A DNA stretch of 64,000 nucleotides from Bradyrhizobium sp. AUGA SZCCT0176. GTDB taxonomy: Bacteria; Pseudomonadota; Alphaproteobacteria; Rhizobiales; Xanthobacteraceae. Position numbers and translations under genes: made by a program. How positions within the stretch are numbered: position 1 is the stretch's first letter; every line of letters begins with the position of its first letter. The stretch lies in assembly GCF_018130145.1 (NCBI RefSeq), contig NZ_JAFCMB010000016.1:62001-126000 (forward strand), read 5' to 3'. The notes beneath the pieces are model-generated. The model had not been told where the DNA came from and did not search any database. It was given only the letters and a program-made list of their open reading frames with translations. Of this stretch, positions 26,544-35,165 are shown piece after piece.

Positions 26544-26825
26544 CTACTCCCCCTTGAGGCCGCATCGCGGACCACCGCGCTCCACTTGCGCGTCTCGCCG
26601 TCGATGACTTTGCCGAACTCCGCGGCCGTGCCGCTGCGTGAGCTTCCAGCCCCCGGACCAGCAGCTTCTGTTTCACCTCGGGATCGGCAAGCGCGCGGCC
26701 AGCCTCTGCCTGTACCCAAAGGTCAGGCCCTCGGGCCGTGACTTGCCGTAAGCGTTCAGCTCCTGCAGGTCCTTTGAACGCCGCCTGCGCATTGGCGATC
26801 AGAAATATCGGCGCAACGACCTTTC
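26544..26825 (-). pseudogene. TctC/Bug-family solute-binding protein relic
   Basis: Reading leftward, the fragments are VVAPIFLIANAQAAF, then in another frame DLQELNAYGKSRPEGLTFGY (a typical Bug N-domain segment), immediately followed by ADPEVKQKLLVRGLEA and, after another shift, GTAAEFGKVIDGETRKWSAV, which are C-terminal Bug motifs, ending LKGE and TAG at 26544. The central half of the gene is deleted and at least two frameshifts are present. The functional protein would be a periplasmic receptor of a tripartite tricarboxylate-type transporter. Confidence 0.65.
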
Positions 26826-27119
26826 AACTCACCGACCGGCCTCGCGCCGGCGGCGCCGCGCCCGTCGGCGGTCCCGGCCGCCGTCCCGCGGCGGGAATGG
26901 GCGATCCGCCATATCTGCGCCGGTGGCCGGCCAGCGCCACCAACGGTTGCGGCCGCGTCATTTTCGGATGATCCCCCGAACGTAGGGTCCCAAAGGTTGC
27001 ATCCGCGTTCCATTGTGGCTTGTGGCCGGGCGCGCTTTAGTTCTAACCTTACAGCAAAAGCGCCATAGAGCGCGGACAGGCGAAAAGAACCAAACAAAAC
27101 GAGATCTTTGGGAGGATCA

Positions 27120-28376
27120 ATGAAACGCAGGACGCTTCTCGGCGGAACGATCACCGCCGCCGTGCTTGGCCTAACTTTTGGGCTCAACTCAGCCGCACTC
27201 GCTCAACAGCCCCCGATCAAGATCGGCATGTCGATGGCACAGACCGGCGGTCTGGCGGGCGGCGGCAAGGCCTCGCAGCTCGGGATCGAGATCTGGCGCG
27301 ACGACGTCAACGCCAGGGGTGGCCTGCTCGGCCGCAAGGTCGAACTCATCGTTTATGACGACAAGTCGAGCGCTTCGGAAACGCCGGCGATCTATTCCAA
27401 GCTTCTGGACGTCGACAAGGTCGATATCCTGTTCGCGCCCTACGCGACCGTGCCCACCGCGCCGCTGATGCCGCTGGTCAAGCAGCGCGGCATGTTGCTG
27501 ATGGGCAACTTCTCGTTCCAGGTGAACAGCAAGGTTGGCCACGACATGTGGTTCAACAATGCCCCATGGGGACCGGCCGACAGCTGGGCGGCGTCCTTCC
27601 TCGAACTCGGCCAGAAGGCCGGCGGCAAGACCATCGCGCTGCTCGCGGCCGACCAGGAATTCGCGCAGAACCTGGCGCTGACCGCACGCGACGTCGCCAA
27701 GAAGATGAACATGCAGATCGTGTTCGACCAGGCCTATCCGCCGAACACGGTGGAATTCTCCTCGATCCTGCGTGCGCTCAAGGCTGCCAAGCCCGACATC
27801 GTCTATGTCGCGTCCTATCCGCCGGATTCGGCCGGGATCCTGCGCGCCGTGAACGAAATCGGGATCGGCAACAACGTCAAGATCTTCGGCGGCGGCATGG
27901 TCGGCCTGCAGTTCGGCGCGGTGATGGAAAATCTCGGCTCCCTGCTCAATGGCGTCGTCAACTACAACACATGGCTGCCGGAACCGAGCATGCAGAACGA
28001 GGGGACCAAAGCGTTCTTCGAGACCTATACCAAGCGCGCCATCGAAGCCAAGGTCGATCCGCTCGGCTACTATCTGGCGCCGTTCGGCTACGCCAGCGGC
28101 CAGATGATCGAGCAGGCGATCAAGGCAGTGGGATCGCTCGACCAGAAGGCGCTCGCAAAGTATCTGCGCGAGAACGAGCACAAGACCATCGTCGGTCCGA
28201 TCGCGTTCGCCGCCGACGGCGAGCGAAAGGAATCCGCAACGCTGCAGGCGCAGTTCCGTGGCGTCGTGGACAAGAATATGGACCAGTTCCGCAAGTCCGG
28301 CACCCAGGTGATCCTGTTCCCGGCGAAAATGAAATCCGGCGATCTCATCAGCCCGTTCGAGGCTGCCCGGAAATAA
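27120..28376 (+). CDS. Liv-type ABC transporter substrate-binding protein
   Basis: 418 aa from ATG 27120 (GGGAGGATCA upstream). Signal peptide to about residue 28 (LNSAALAQQ). Mature type I binding fold: KIGMSMAQTGGLAGGGKAS, LLGRKVELIVYDDKSS, ILRALKAAKPDIVYVASYPPDSAG. This is the receptor of the downstream permease/ATPase genes. The substrate could be an amino acid, amide, urea or aromatic/terpenoid acid; linkage to P450 and BVMO genes favours a catabolic carbon substrate. Confidence 0.92.
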   Translation: MKRRTLLGGTITAAVLGLTFGLNSAALAQQPPIKIGMSMAQTGGLAGGGKASQLGIEIWRDDVNARGGLLGRKVELIVYDDKSSASETPAIYSKLLDVDKVDILFAPYATVPTAPLMPLVKQRGMLLMGNFSFQVNSKVGHDMWFNNAPWGPADSWAASFLELGQKAGGKTIALLAADQEFAQNLALTARDVAKKMNMQIVFDQAYPPNTVEFSSILRALKAAKPDIVYVASYPPDSAGILRAVNEIGIGNNVKIFGGGMVGLQFGAVMENLGSLLNGVVNYNTWLPEPSMQNEGTKAFFETYTKRAIEAKVDPLGYYLAPFGYASGQMIEQAIKAVGSLDQKALAKYLRENEHKTIVGPIAFAADGERKESATLQAQFRGVVDKNMDQFRKSGTQVILFPAKMKSGDLISPFEAARK

Positions 28377-28388
28377 CCATCGCGGCTG

Positions 28389-28487
28389 GAGTCCCGTTTC
28401 GATTAAATCGAAACGGGACTCTAGATTCCTTATTTTGACGCGTTTTCTTGACGCGAACCGGCATCCACTTCGCTGGAAAACGCTATG
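28389..28487. repeat. Dispersed palindromic repeat, family A copy 1
   Basis: Begins with a perfect 16-bp inverted repeat with a 1-nt loop (28389-28404/28406-28421), then the family core GACGCGTTTTCTTGACGCGA and CCACTTCGCTGGAAAACGCT. Two other copies are at 42418-42520 (opposite orientation) and 44959-45056. Lies between the binding protein and the permease genes; the hairpin may act as a transcription attenuator. Confidence 0.8.
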
Positions 28488-28613
28488 ATCTCCGGACCAT
28501 GGTGCGCTGACCCCGGTCGGCGCACCAGCGCCCCGAGCAATTTTGGTGGGAAAGGCAGCGCGTGCGCGAACCGGGAAGGCGGCGGCTCAGGAGCGGGTCA
28601 AGGGGGACCTTAC

Positions 28614-29495
28614 GTGTTTTCATTTGAACTGCTGCTCGATGCAGTAGTGCTCGGGGTGCTGCTTGGCTGTTTCTACGCGGCGGTCAGCCTTGGGCTGTCA
28701 GTCGCGTTCGGCCTGCTCGACGTTCCCCACGTCGCGCACCCGGCCTTTCTGGTGCTGGCGTCCTACGCCGTCTATGTGCTCAACGAGTTCTATGGAATCG
28801 ATCCGCTGCTGGCGGGACTGCTGATCACACCGTTCCTCTTCGTATTCGGTCTCGCCGCCTACCGCCTGTACTACGAGACGTTCGAGAAACGCGGCAGCGA
28901 CGCCGGCGTGCGCGGCATCGCGTTCTTCTTCGGCATCGCCTTCATCATCGAAGTCCTGATCATCCTGCAATTCGGCGTCGACCAGCGCTCGGTCACCGCG
29001 CCCTATATCGGCAAGGCCTGGCGGATCGGCGATATGCGGATTCCCTACCGGCTGGTGGTCGCGTTCGCCGTCGCCGCTTTGCTGACGACCCTGCTGGCGC
29101 TTTATCTGTCGAAGACCTTCATGGGACGCGCGATCCGCGCGGTCGCCCAGGACCAGGAAGCGCTGCGGCTGATGGGCGCCAACCCGATCCGGATCAAGCA
29201 ATGGGCGTTCGGCATCGCAACGGCCGTGCTCGGCATTGCCGGCGCCCTGCTCATCATCGTCGCCCCCGTCGACCCGACGCTCGACCGCGCCTACATCGGA
29301 CGGACCTTCTGCGTCGTCGTCATGGCCGGGCTCGGCAGCATGACCGGCACGCTGGTCGCCGCCATCATCCTCGGCGTCGCCGAATCGATCGTGCTGACCC
29401 TGTTCGGCGCCTCCTGGGCGCCGGCCATTTCCTTCGCGATGCTGCTCGGCGTTCTCGCCGTGCGGCCGCAGGGGCTGTTCGGCAGGCGGTCATGA
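28614..29495 (+). CDS. livH: Branched-chain-type ABC transporter permease (LivH-like)
   Basis: 293 aa from GTG 28614, preceded by AAGGGGGA; an upstream extension to 28485 is low-complexity and unlikely. About eight hydrophobic segments, with the LivH pattern SLGLSVAFGLLDVPHVAHPAF near the start and FMGRAIRAVAQDQEALRLMGAN (EAA-like loop). Inner membrane. Stop overlaps the next ATG (ATGA). Symbol denotes family, not proven substrate. Confidence 0.9.
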   Translation: MFSFELLLDAVVLGVLLGCFYAAVSLGLSVAFGLLDVPHVAHPAFLVLASYAVYVLNEFYGIDPLLAGLLITPFLFVFGLAAYRLYYETFEKRGSDAGVRGIAFFFGIAFIIEVLIILQFGVDQRSVTAPYIGKAWRIGDMRIPYRLVVAFAVAALLTTLLALYLSKTFMGRAIRAVAQDQEALRLMGANPIRIKQWAFGIATAVLGIAGALLIIVAPVDPTLDRAYIGRTFCVVVMAGLGSMTGTLVAAIILGVAESIVLTLFGASWAPAISFAMLLGVLAVRPQGLFGRRS

Positions 29496-30451
29496 AGCGC
29501 AACGGTATCTTTTTCTGGATTGGCGCGGCGGTCTTTCTGATCGCCATTGCGCTGATGACAAAGCTCATCACCAACGAGTACCCCTTCTTCGCCGGCTATG
29601 TGATCCTGCAATTCATCGTGCTCGCGGTAGCCTGGAGCATCCTCGGTGGCCATGCCGGCTATGTGAATTTCGGCACCAGCGCGTTTTTCGGCATGGGCGT
29701 CTACACGGCGGTGTTCCTGTTCAAGGTGGCCGGCGCGCCGCTCCTGGTGCAGATCGTCGCCGCCGCCGGCGTCGGCGCGCTGATGGGCTTTGCATTGGGC
29801 CTATTGACCCTGCGCATGCAGGGCATCTTCTTCTCGATTGCGACGATCGCGCTGACCATCGTGATCGAGACCTCGATCACCAACTGGCGTTATGTCGGCG
29901 GCGCGGCCGGTATCCAGTTGCAACGACCGCCGGTGACGTGGCCGTTCTCCGGCTATGTGCAGATGCTGTTCTTTGTCCAGGCGGTGCTCGTGGTGCTGGC
30001 GGTTGTGGTTTCGCGCTACATCCAGAATTCGTGGATCGGCCGCGGCCTGCAGGCGCTGCGGGACGACGAACTCGCTGCGGAATGCACTGGTGTGCCGACC
30101 CTGCGGCTGAAAGTGCTGGCCTGCGTCGTCTCCGGCGCGCTGATGTGCGCAGCCGGCGCACCCGCCGCGATGTATCTGCAATATGCCGACCCCTCCTCCG
30201 CGTTCAACCTCAACTATTCGGTCTCGACGCTGGCGATGTCGCTGATCGGCGGCACCGCGCATTGGGCCGGCCCGATCGTCGGCGCCATCCTGCTGGGCAC
30301 CACGCAGCAATTGCTGACCGTGACCATCTCGTCGGAAGTGAACGTGCTGGTGCTCGGCGTCATGCTGGTGCTGTTCGTGGTGGCCGCACCGGAGGGCTTG
30401 ATCGGCCTGCTGCGCCGGGTTCGCGACAAGCGCAGGGAGGGCAAGCAATGA
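29492..30451 (+). CDS. livM: Branched-chain-type ABC transporter permease (LivM-like)
   Basis: 319 aa from ATG 29492, overlapping the livH stop. Multiple membrane helices; conserved GHAGYVNFGTSAFFGMGVY and SWIGRGLQALRDDELAAECTG (EAA loop). Forms a heterodimeric channel with the LivH-like protein. Stop overlaps the livG start (ATGA). Confidence 0.9.
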   Translation: MKRNGIFFWIGAAVFLIAIALMTKLITNEYPFFAGYVILQFIVLAVAWSILGGHAGYVNFGTSAFFGMGVYTAVFLFKVAGAPLLVQIVAAAGVGALMGFALGLLTLRMQGIFFSIATIALTIVIETSITNWRYVGGAAGIQLQRPPVTWPFSGYVQMLFFVQAVLVVLAVVVSRYIQNSWIGRGLQALRDDELAAECTGVPTLRLKVLACVVSGALMCAAGAPAAMYLQYADPSSAFNLNYSVSTLAMSLIGGTAHWAGPIVGAILLGTTQQLLTVTISSEVNVLVLGVMLVLFVVAAPEGLIGLLRRVRDKRREGKQ

Positions 30452-31194
30452 CGCCCCCCGGCACCAGCGCACCCCTGCTGCAGATATCAGGGCTTACAAA
30501 GCGCTTCGGCGGCTTTACCGCGCTCGACAATGTCAGCGTCGACATCCGCCCCGGCGAACGGTTCGGCCTGATCGGCCCGAACGGCTCGGGAAAGACCACG
30601 CTGATCAACTGCATCTCCGGCGCGTTCCGCACCGAGGCCCGCACTGTGGTGTTCCGCGGCGAGGACATCACGCAATTGCCGGCGCATGTCCGCACCCGCC
30701 GCGGCATTGCCCGCAGCTTCCAGATCCCGCGGCCGTTCAAAAGCATGACGGTGGTCGAGAACCTGATGGTGGCGCTTGATTTCGCGGTGGCCACGGATCC
30801 GCTCGTCTCGGCTGCGCACCGGCACGAGACCGCGATGTCGATCCTTGCCGGCATGGGTCTCGCGTCCAAGGCCGATGCATCCGCCACCACGCTGAGCCAG
30901 GTCGAACTGCGCAAGATGGAGCTCGCCCGCGCGATGGCGACGCGGCCCAAACTGCTGATATCAGACGAGGCGATGGCCGGGCTTTCCTCTTCGGAAGTCG
31001 ACGAGGTGCTTGATCTCCTGATGAGCCTTGCGGACCAGGACATCACCGTCATCATGATCGAGCACATCATGCAGGCGGTGATGCGTTTTTCGCAGCGCGT
31101 GATGTGCCTCGACGCCGGCAAGATCATCGCGATCGGCGCGCCGAACGAAGTCATGGCCAACCAGCGGGTGCAGGAGGCCTATCTTGGCACTTAG
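30448..31194 (+). CDS. livG: ABC transporter ATPase (LivG-like) with degenerate signature motif
   Basis: 248 aa from ATG 30448. Walker A GPNGSGKTT (about 45-53), LivG-type RTRRGIARSFQIPRPF Q-loop, Walker B-like LLISDEAMAGLS. Two differences from the canonical form: the signature LSGGQ is replaced by LSQVE, and the residue after the catalytic Glu is Ala (DEA, not DEP). The H-loop His (IEHIM) is present. It may be the degenerate partner of an asymmetric pair with the intact LivF. Confidence 0.9.
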   Translation: MTPPGTSAPLLQISGLTKRFGGFTALDNVSVDIRPGERFGLIGPNGSGKTTLINCISGAFRTEARTVVFRGEDITQLPAHVRTRRGIARSFQIPRPFKSMTVVENLMVALDFAVATDPLVSAAHRHETAMSILAGMGLASKADASATTLSQVELRKMELARAMATRPKLLISDEAMAGLSSSEVDEVLDLLMSLADQDITVIMIEHIMQAVMRFSQRVMCLDAGKIIAIGAPNEVMANQRVQEAYLGT

Positions 31195-31921
31195 CCTCGC
31201 GATCTCAGGCCTCGATGCCGGTTACGGCGCCGTCAAGGCGCTGCGCGGCGTCTCGCTCGATGTCAAAGCGGGCGAGACCGTCGCCCTGCTCGGCACCAAC
31301 GGCAACGGCAAGAGCACGCTGATGAAGTGCGTCGCCGGGCTGGTGCGGCCGCAGCGCGGAACCATGCAGCTGACGATCGACGGCACCACGCACGACCTGA
31401 CCAAATTGTCGCCGGAAGCCATCGTCGATCTCGGCGTCGCGATGGTGCCGGAGGGGCGGCGGCTGTTTCCCAAACTGACGGTACTGGAAAACCTGATGCT
31501 CGGCGCCTTCCGCAAGGCGGCCCGACGCGACATCGACAAGAATCTGGCGCAGGCCTTCGAAACCTTTCCGGTGCTGAAGGACCAGCAGAAGCAGCTCGCC
31601 GGCACCATGTCCGGCGGCCAGCAGCAGATGCTCGCGATCGCGCGCGCGCTGATGTCCTCGCCGCGCCTGCTCTTGGTCGACGAGCCGTCGGTCGGACTGT
31701 CGCCGCTCTTGGTATCGCAAACCATTTCCAAGATCGGCGATCTCAATCAGCGCCTCGGCCTCACCGTGCTGATGGCCGAGCAGAACTTCAACCAGGCGAT
31801 CCGCATCGCCAACCGCGGCTACATCATCGTCCACGGCGAGATCGTTGTCGCGGCCAGTTCCGTCGACGAATTGAAGGGTAACGACATCGTCAAGCGGCTC
31901 TATCTCGGCGGCATAGCCTGA
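31184..31921 (+). CDS. livF: ABC transporter ATPase (LivF-like)
   Basis: 245 aa. Start is TTG 31184 with CAGGAGG 9 bp upstream; it overlaps the livG stop by 11 bp. Walker A LLGTNGNGKST, signature TMSGGQQQM, Walker B LLLVDEPSVGLSP, H-loop in AEQN; all canonical. Cytoplasmic ATPase of the Liv-type complex. Confidence 0.92.
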   Translation: MALSLAISGLDAGYGAVKALRGVSLDVKAGETVALLGTNGNGKSTLMKCVAGLVRPQRGTMQLTIDGTTHDLTKLSPEAIVDLGVAMVPEGRRLFPKLTVLENLMLGAFRKAARRDIDKNLAQAFETFPVLKDQQKQLAGTMSGGQQQMLAIARALMSSPRLLLVDEPSVGLSPLLVSQTISKIGDLNQRLGLTVLMAEQNFNQAIRIANRGYIIVHGEIVVAASSVDELKGNDIVKRLYLGGIA

Positions 31922-31983
31922 TGGCGCAAGACGGCGCGCACGCGTCCTTGTAAAGTCGGCAACCTGACCGGAGAAACCAGCCG

Positions 31984-33321
31984 ATGCGTCTCCTGAGCGA
32001 AGACTTCCCCTTGGGCCTGCCCGCCGGACCCGTATTCCCCAGAGCCTATCCCGAAGTCGAGCCGGACGCGCTGTCCAATGTCGAACTGTTTCTGCAGGGA
32101 CAGCCGTTCGACATCTACGCGCAGCTGCGCGCCGAGGCGCCGGTGGCGTGGCAGCGCGAGGGCAATAACGGCCCCGGCTTCTGGGCACTGACCCAATATA
32201 ACGACGTGATGCGCGTCGATGGCGATCCCAAAACCTTCTCGTCGCAGAAGGGCGGGATTTTGATGGCCTATGGTCCGCCCGAAACGCGGCATCCGCTGCT
32301 GTTCCGCGCCTCCGTCGATGCCATGATCAACATGGACGCGCCCTGGCACCTGCAACTCCGCAAGGAGCACATGCCCTATTTCACGCCGGGCTATCTCACG
32401 GGCATCCGGGAGAAAGTGGCTATCGAGACCACGCGGCTGATCGACGGCATGGCCGGCCTTGGCGAATGCGACATGGTCGAGACGCTGTCGTCACGCCTGC
32501 CGCTGTTCACGCTGTGCGAAATCCTCGGGGTGCCGGAAGCCGACCGGCCGAAATTCCTCGACTGGATGCACTATCTCGAAGTGGCCGGCCATGTCGCGGC
32601 GACGCAACGCAAAAATCCGCAGCCCACGCCCGAGTTCATGGCGTTCGTCAAGGCGTTCAACGAGAACGTCGCCGAGATGTTCGCCTATGGCCAGCACATG
32701 CTGCAGAAGCGACGCGCCGATCCAAAGCCCGATCTGATGAGCGCTATCGCGCGCGCCACCATCGACGGCGAATTGCTACGCGACGAATATCTCGACGGCT
32801 CCTGGCTGCTGATCGTGTTCGCCGGCAACGACACCACGCGCAATTCGATTTCCGGCTCGATGAAGCTCTTGACCGAATTTCCCGATCAGAAGCGCGCGCT
32901 GATGTCCGACCTATCGCTGATGCCCAACGCCGTGGATGAGCTGATCCGCATGATCAGCCCGGTGATCTACATGCGCCGCACCGCCACGGAAGATACCGAG
33001 ATCGGGGCACAGAAGATCGCGGCCGGCGAGAAGGTCATCATGTATTACGGCGCCGCCAATCGCGATCCCGCGATCTTTCCCGATCCTGACAGGCTCGACA
33101 TCCGCCGCGCCAATGCGTCCAGGAACATCGCCTTCGGCTTCGGCCCGCATGTCTGCATCGGCAAGCGCGTGGCGCAGCTGCAGCTCGAAGAAGTCTATCG
33201 CCAGCTGCTGACGCGGCTGCCGGATATCGAATACGCCGGCGGCATCGAAATGGCGCCGAACAATTTCGTCCACGCCATCCGCAAACTGCCGGTGCGCTTC
33301 ACTCCGCAGCGCTCGATCTGA
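31984..33321 (+). CDS. Cytochrome P450 (CYP124/125/142-like class)
   Basis: 445 aa, soluble bacterial type. I-helix FAGNDTTRN (about 278-286), K-helix ExxR in DELIRMISP, and heme loop FGFGPHVCIG with Cys391. The AGNDTTRN sequence is typical of P450s acting on sterol, terpenoid or alkyl chains. Starts 62 bp after the ABC operon on the same strand, probably co-transcribed. No ferredoxin gene adjoins. Its 3' end overlaps the convergent BVMO gene by 23 bp. Confidence 0.92.
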   Translation: MRLLSEDFPLGLPAGPVFPRAYPEVEPDALSNVELFLQGQPFDIYAQLRAEAPVAWQREGNNGPGFWALTQYNDVMRVDGDPKTFSSQKGGILMAYGPPETRHPLLFRASVDAMINMDAPWHLQLRKEHMPYFTPGYLTGIREKVAIETTRLIDGMAGLGECDMVETLSSRLPLFTLCEILGVPEADRPKFLDWMHYLEVAGHVAATQRKNPQPTPEFMAFVKAFNENVAEMFAYGQHMLQKRRADPKPDLMSAIARATIDGELLRDEYLDGSWLLIVFAGNDTTRNSISGSMKLLTEFPDQKRALMSDLSLMPNAVDELIRMISPVIYMRRTATEDTEIGAQKIAAGEKVIMYYGAANRDPAIFPDPDRLDIRRANASRNIAFGFGPHVCIGKRVAQLQLEEVYRQLLTRLPDIEYAGGIEMAPNNFVHAIRKLPVRFTPQRSI

Positions 33322-34999
33322 CCGCTGGCCGTACCGACCGCGCGCCCGACGCAAACACGATGTCTTCATAGCCCTTGGCGACGGCGTCGTTGATGGCGGC
33401 GACGTATTTCGGCGTGCCGCCGTTGTAGACGAAGTAGCGGTACTTGCCGTGCTCATGGCCGGGAACGTTGGAATTGTAGCCGGTGAACCACGACTTGGCG
33501 TTTCGCATCAGCATGATGGCGTACATCTTTTTCACATGCGCGCTCCAGCGCTCCTGCGCCGCCAAAGTTGGATCGGCGCTGGTGTAGCCGCGATCCCAGA
33601 TGTGCTCGAGCAAGCCCATGCACCAATTGACGCCGGTCTCGATGCCGCGCGGAAAATTGGTCGAAGCCGAGCCGCTTTGCGGGCCGGTCGGCATCAACAG
33701 GTTTGGAAAACCGTGAACGAGCATGCCGAGGAAGGTCGACGGACCGTCCTTCCATTTGTCGTATAGTTTCTCGCCATTGATGCCGGTGATGTCGATCTGG
33801 TCGTACGCGCCGGTGATGGCGTCGAAGCCGGTCGAATAGATGATGATGTCGAAATCATAATCGCGCGCCGACGTGCGCAGGCCGGTTTCGGTCACGCGTT
33901 CGAGCGGCGTCTCGCTGATATCGACGAGATGTACATTGTCGCGGTTATAGGCCTCGAAATAATTCGTCTCCAGTGGCACGCGCTGCACGCCAAAACCATG
34001 GTCCTTCGGAATCAATCTCTCTGCGATGACCGGATCCTTCACGCGCCGGCGGATGCGGTCGGCGATGTAGGCGGAGAACTCGGCGTTCGCCACTTCGTCG
34101 GTAAATATCTCGCGGAAATTACTGAGCCAGATTCCGAATCCCGGCTCGTCGTAGAGCTTGTCCCACAGCGCCAGCCGCTCCTCGCGCGTCACCTCGTAGA
34201 AACCGCGCCGGTCGGGCTCATGCTCGAAGCCACCGGGGCTGCGGGCGCAGGCCGCGAAGATGTCGTCATAGCGCGACCTGATGTCGGCCATCTCCTCGTC
34301 CGAGATCGGTCCATTGTTGAGCGGCGCCGCCCAGTTCGGCCGCCGCTGGAACACGGTCAGTTCGCCGACCTTGTCGGCGATCTCGCCGATCACCTGGATC
34401 GCTGTGGCGCCGGTGCCGATGATCGCGACCTTCTTGCCCGCCATCTCGACCGGCTCGTGCGGCCAGTAGAAGGTGTGGAACGAGCGGCCCTTGAAGGTGT
34501 CCATGCCTTCCAGCCGCGGCAAGGTCGGCGTCGAGAGCAGGCCGATCGCCAGAATGACGAACCGGCAGGTCAGCTCGCGGCCATCGTCGATCCTGAGCCG
34601 CCAGATGTGCTGCGCCTCGTCGAACTGCGCAGCCTCCACCTTGGCGTTGAACTGCATGTATTTGCGTAAATCGAATCTGTCGGCGACATGGTTGAGGTAG
34701 CGGAGATTTTCGGGCTGGCCCGAAAAGCGTTCCTTCCAGTGCCACTCGTTGAGCAATTCCCGCGAGAAGGAATAACCATAGGTGTAGCTCTCCGAGTCGA
34801 AACGTGCGCCCGGATAGCGGTTCCGGTACCAGGTCCCGCCGAGGTCGGGGGAGCCGTCCAGCACCGTGGCATCCACCCCGAGATCGGCCAGACGCTTGAT
34901 CTGATAGATGCCGGCCACACCCGCGCCAATCACGATCACTTCGTAATGCGACTTGTCGCGGGGAGCCTTGTCGCGGGGAGCCTTGGTCCCTTCGGTCAT
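33299..34999 (-). CDS. Flavin-dependent (Baeyer-Villiger-type) monooxygenase
   Basis: 566 aa from ATG 34999. FAD site GAGVAG (25-30), NADPH site IIGTGATAIQ, and the BVMO fingerprint FKGRSFHTFYWP (FxGxxxHxxxWP). Residues 4-16 contain a duplicated KAPRD unit from a 15-bp tandem repeat. Inserts oxygen next to a ketone to give an ester or lactone using NADPH and O2. With the P450 and transporter it suggests a degradation pathway for a cyclic or branched substrate. Substrate unknown. Confidence 0.9.
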   Translation of the reverse strand: MTEGTKAPRDKAPRDKSHYEVIVIGAGVAGIYQIKRLADLGVDATVLDGSPDLGGTWYRNRYPGARFDSESYTYGYSFSRELLNEWHWKERFSGQPENLRYLNHVADRFDLRKYMQFNAKVEAAQFDEAQHIWRLRIDDGRELTCRFVILAIGLLSTPTLPRLEGMDTFKGRSFHTFYWPHEPVEMAGKKVAIIGTGATAIQVIGEIADKVGELTVFQRRPNWAAPLNNGPISDEEMADIRSRYDDIFAACARSPGGFEHEPDRRGFYEVTREERLALWDKLYDEPGFGIWLSNFREIFTDEVANAEFSAYIADRIRRRVKDPVIAERLIPKDHGFGVQRVPLETNYFEAYNRDNVHLVDISETPLERVTETGLRTSARDYDFDIIIYSTGFDAITGAYDQIDITGINGEKLYDKWKDGPSTFLGMLVHGFPNLLMPTGPQSGSASTNFPRGIETGVNWCMGLLEHIWDRGYTSADPTLAAQERWSAHVKKMYAIMLMRNAKSWFTGYNSNVPGHEHGKYRYFVYNGGTPKYVAAINDAVAKGYEDIVFASGARSVRPAVRSSAAE

Positions 35000-35165
35000 A
35001 TTCCACCCGGTCTTTGTTGTTCTTGGCAACGACGGCGCTTGTGCCCACCATACCAACAATCCGCGCATTGCACTTGCGTCAGGATGCCAGGGTTGCGCCT
35101 GATGGCTTTACCTGGCGGGGGCCGTTCCGTACCCTAGCGGTTCCTGTGGCAATGAAAGCAGCAGC

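Noticed and set aside
27189..28181. 330-codon leftward open frame
   Set aside because: Antisense shadow of the second Liv binding protein.
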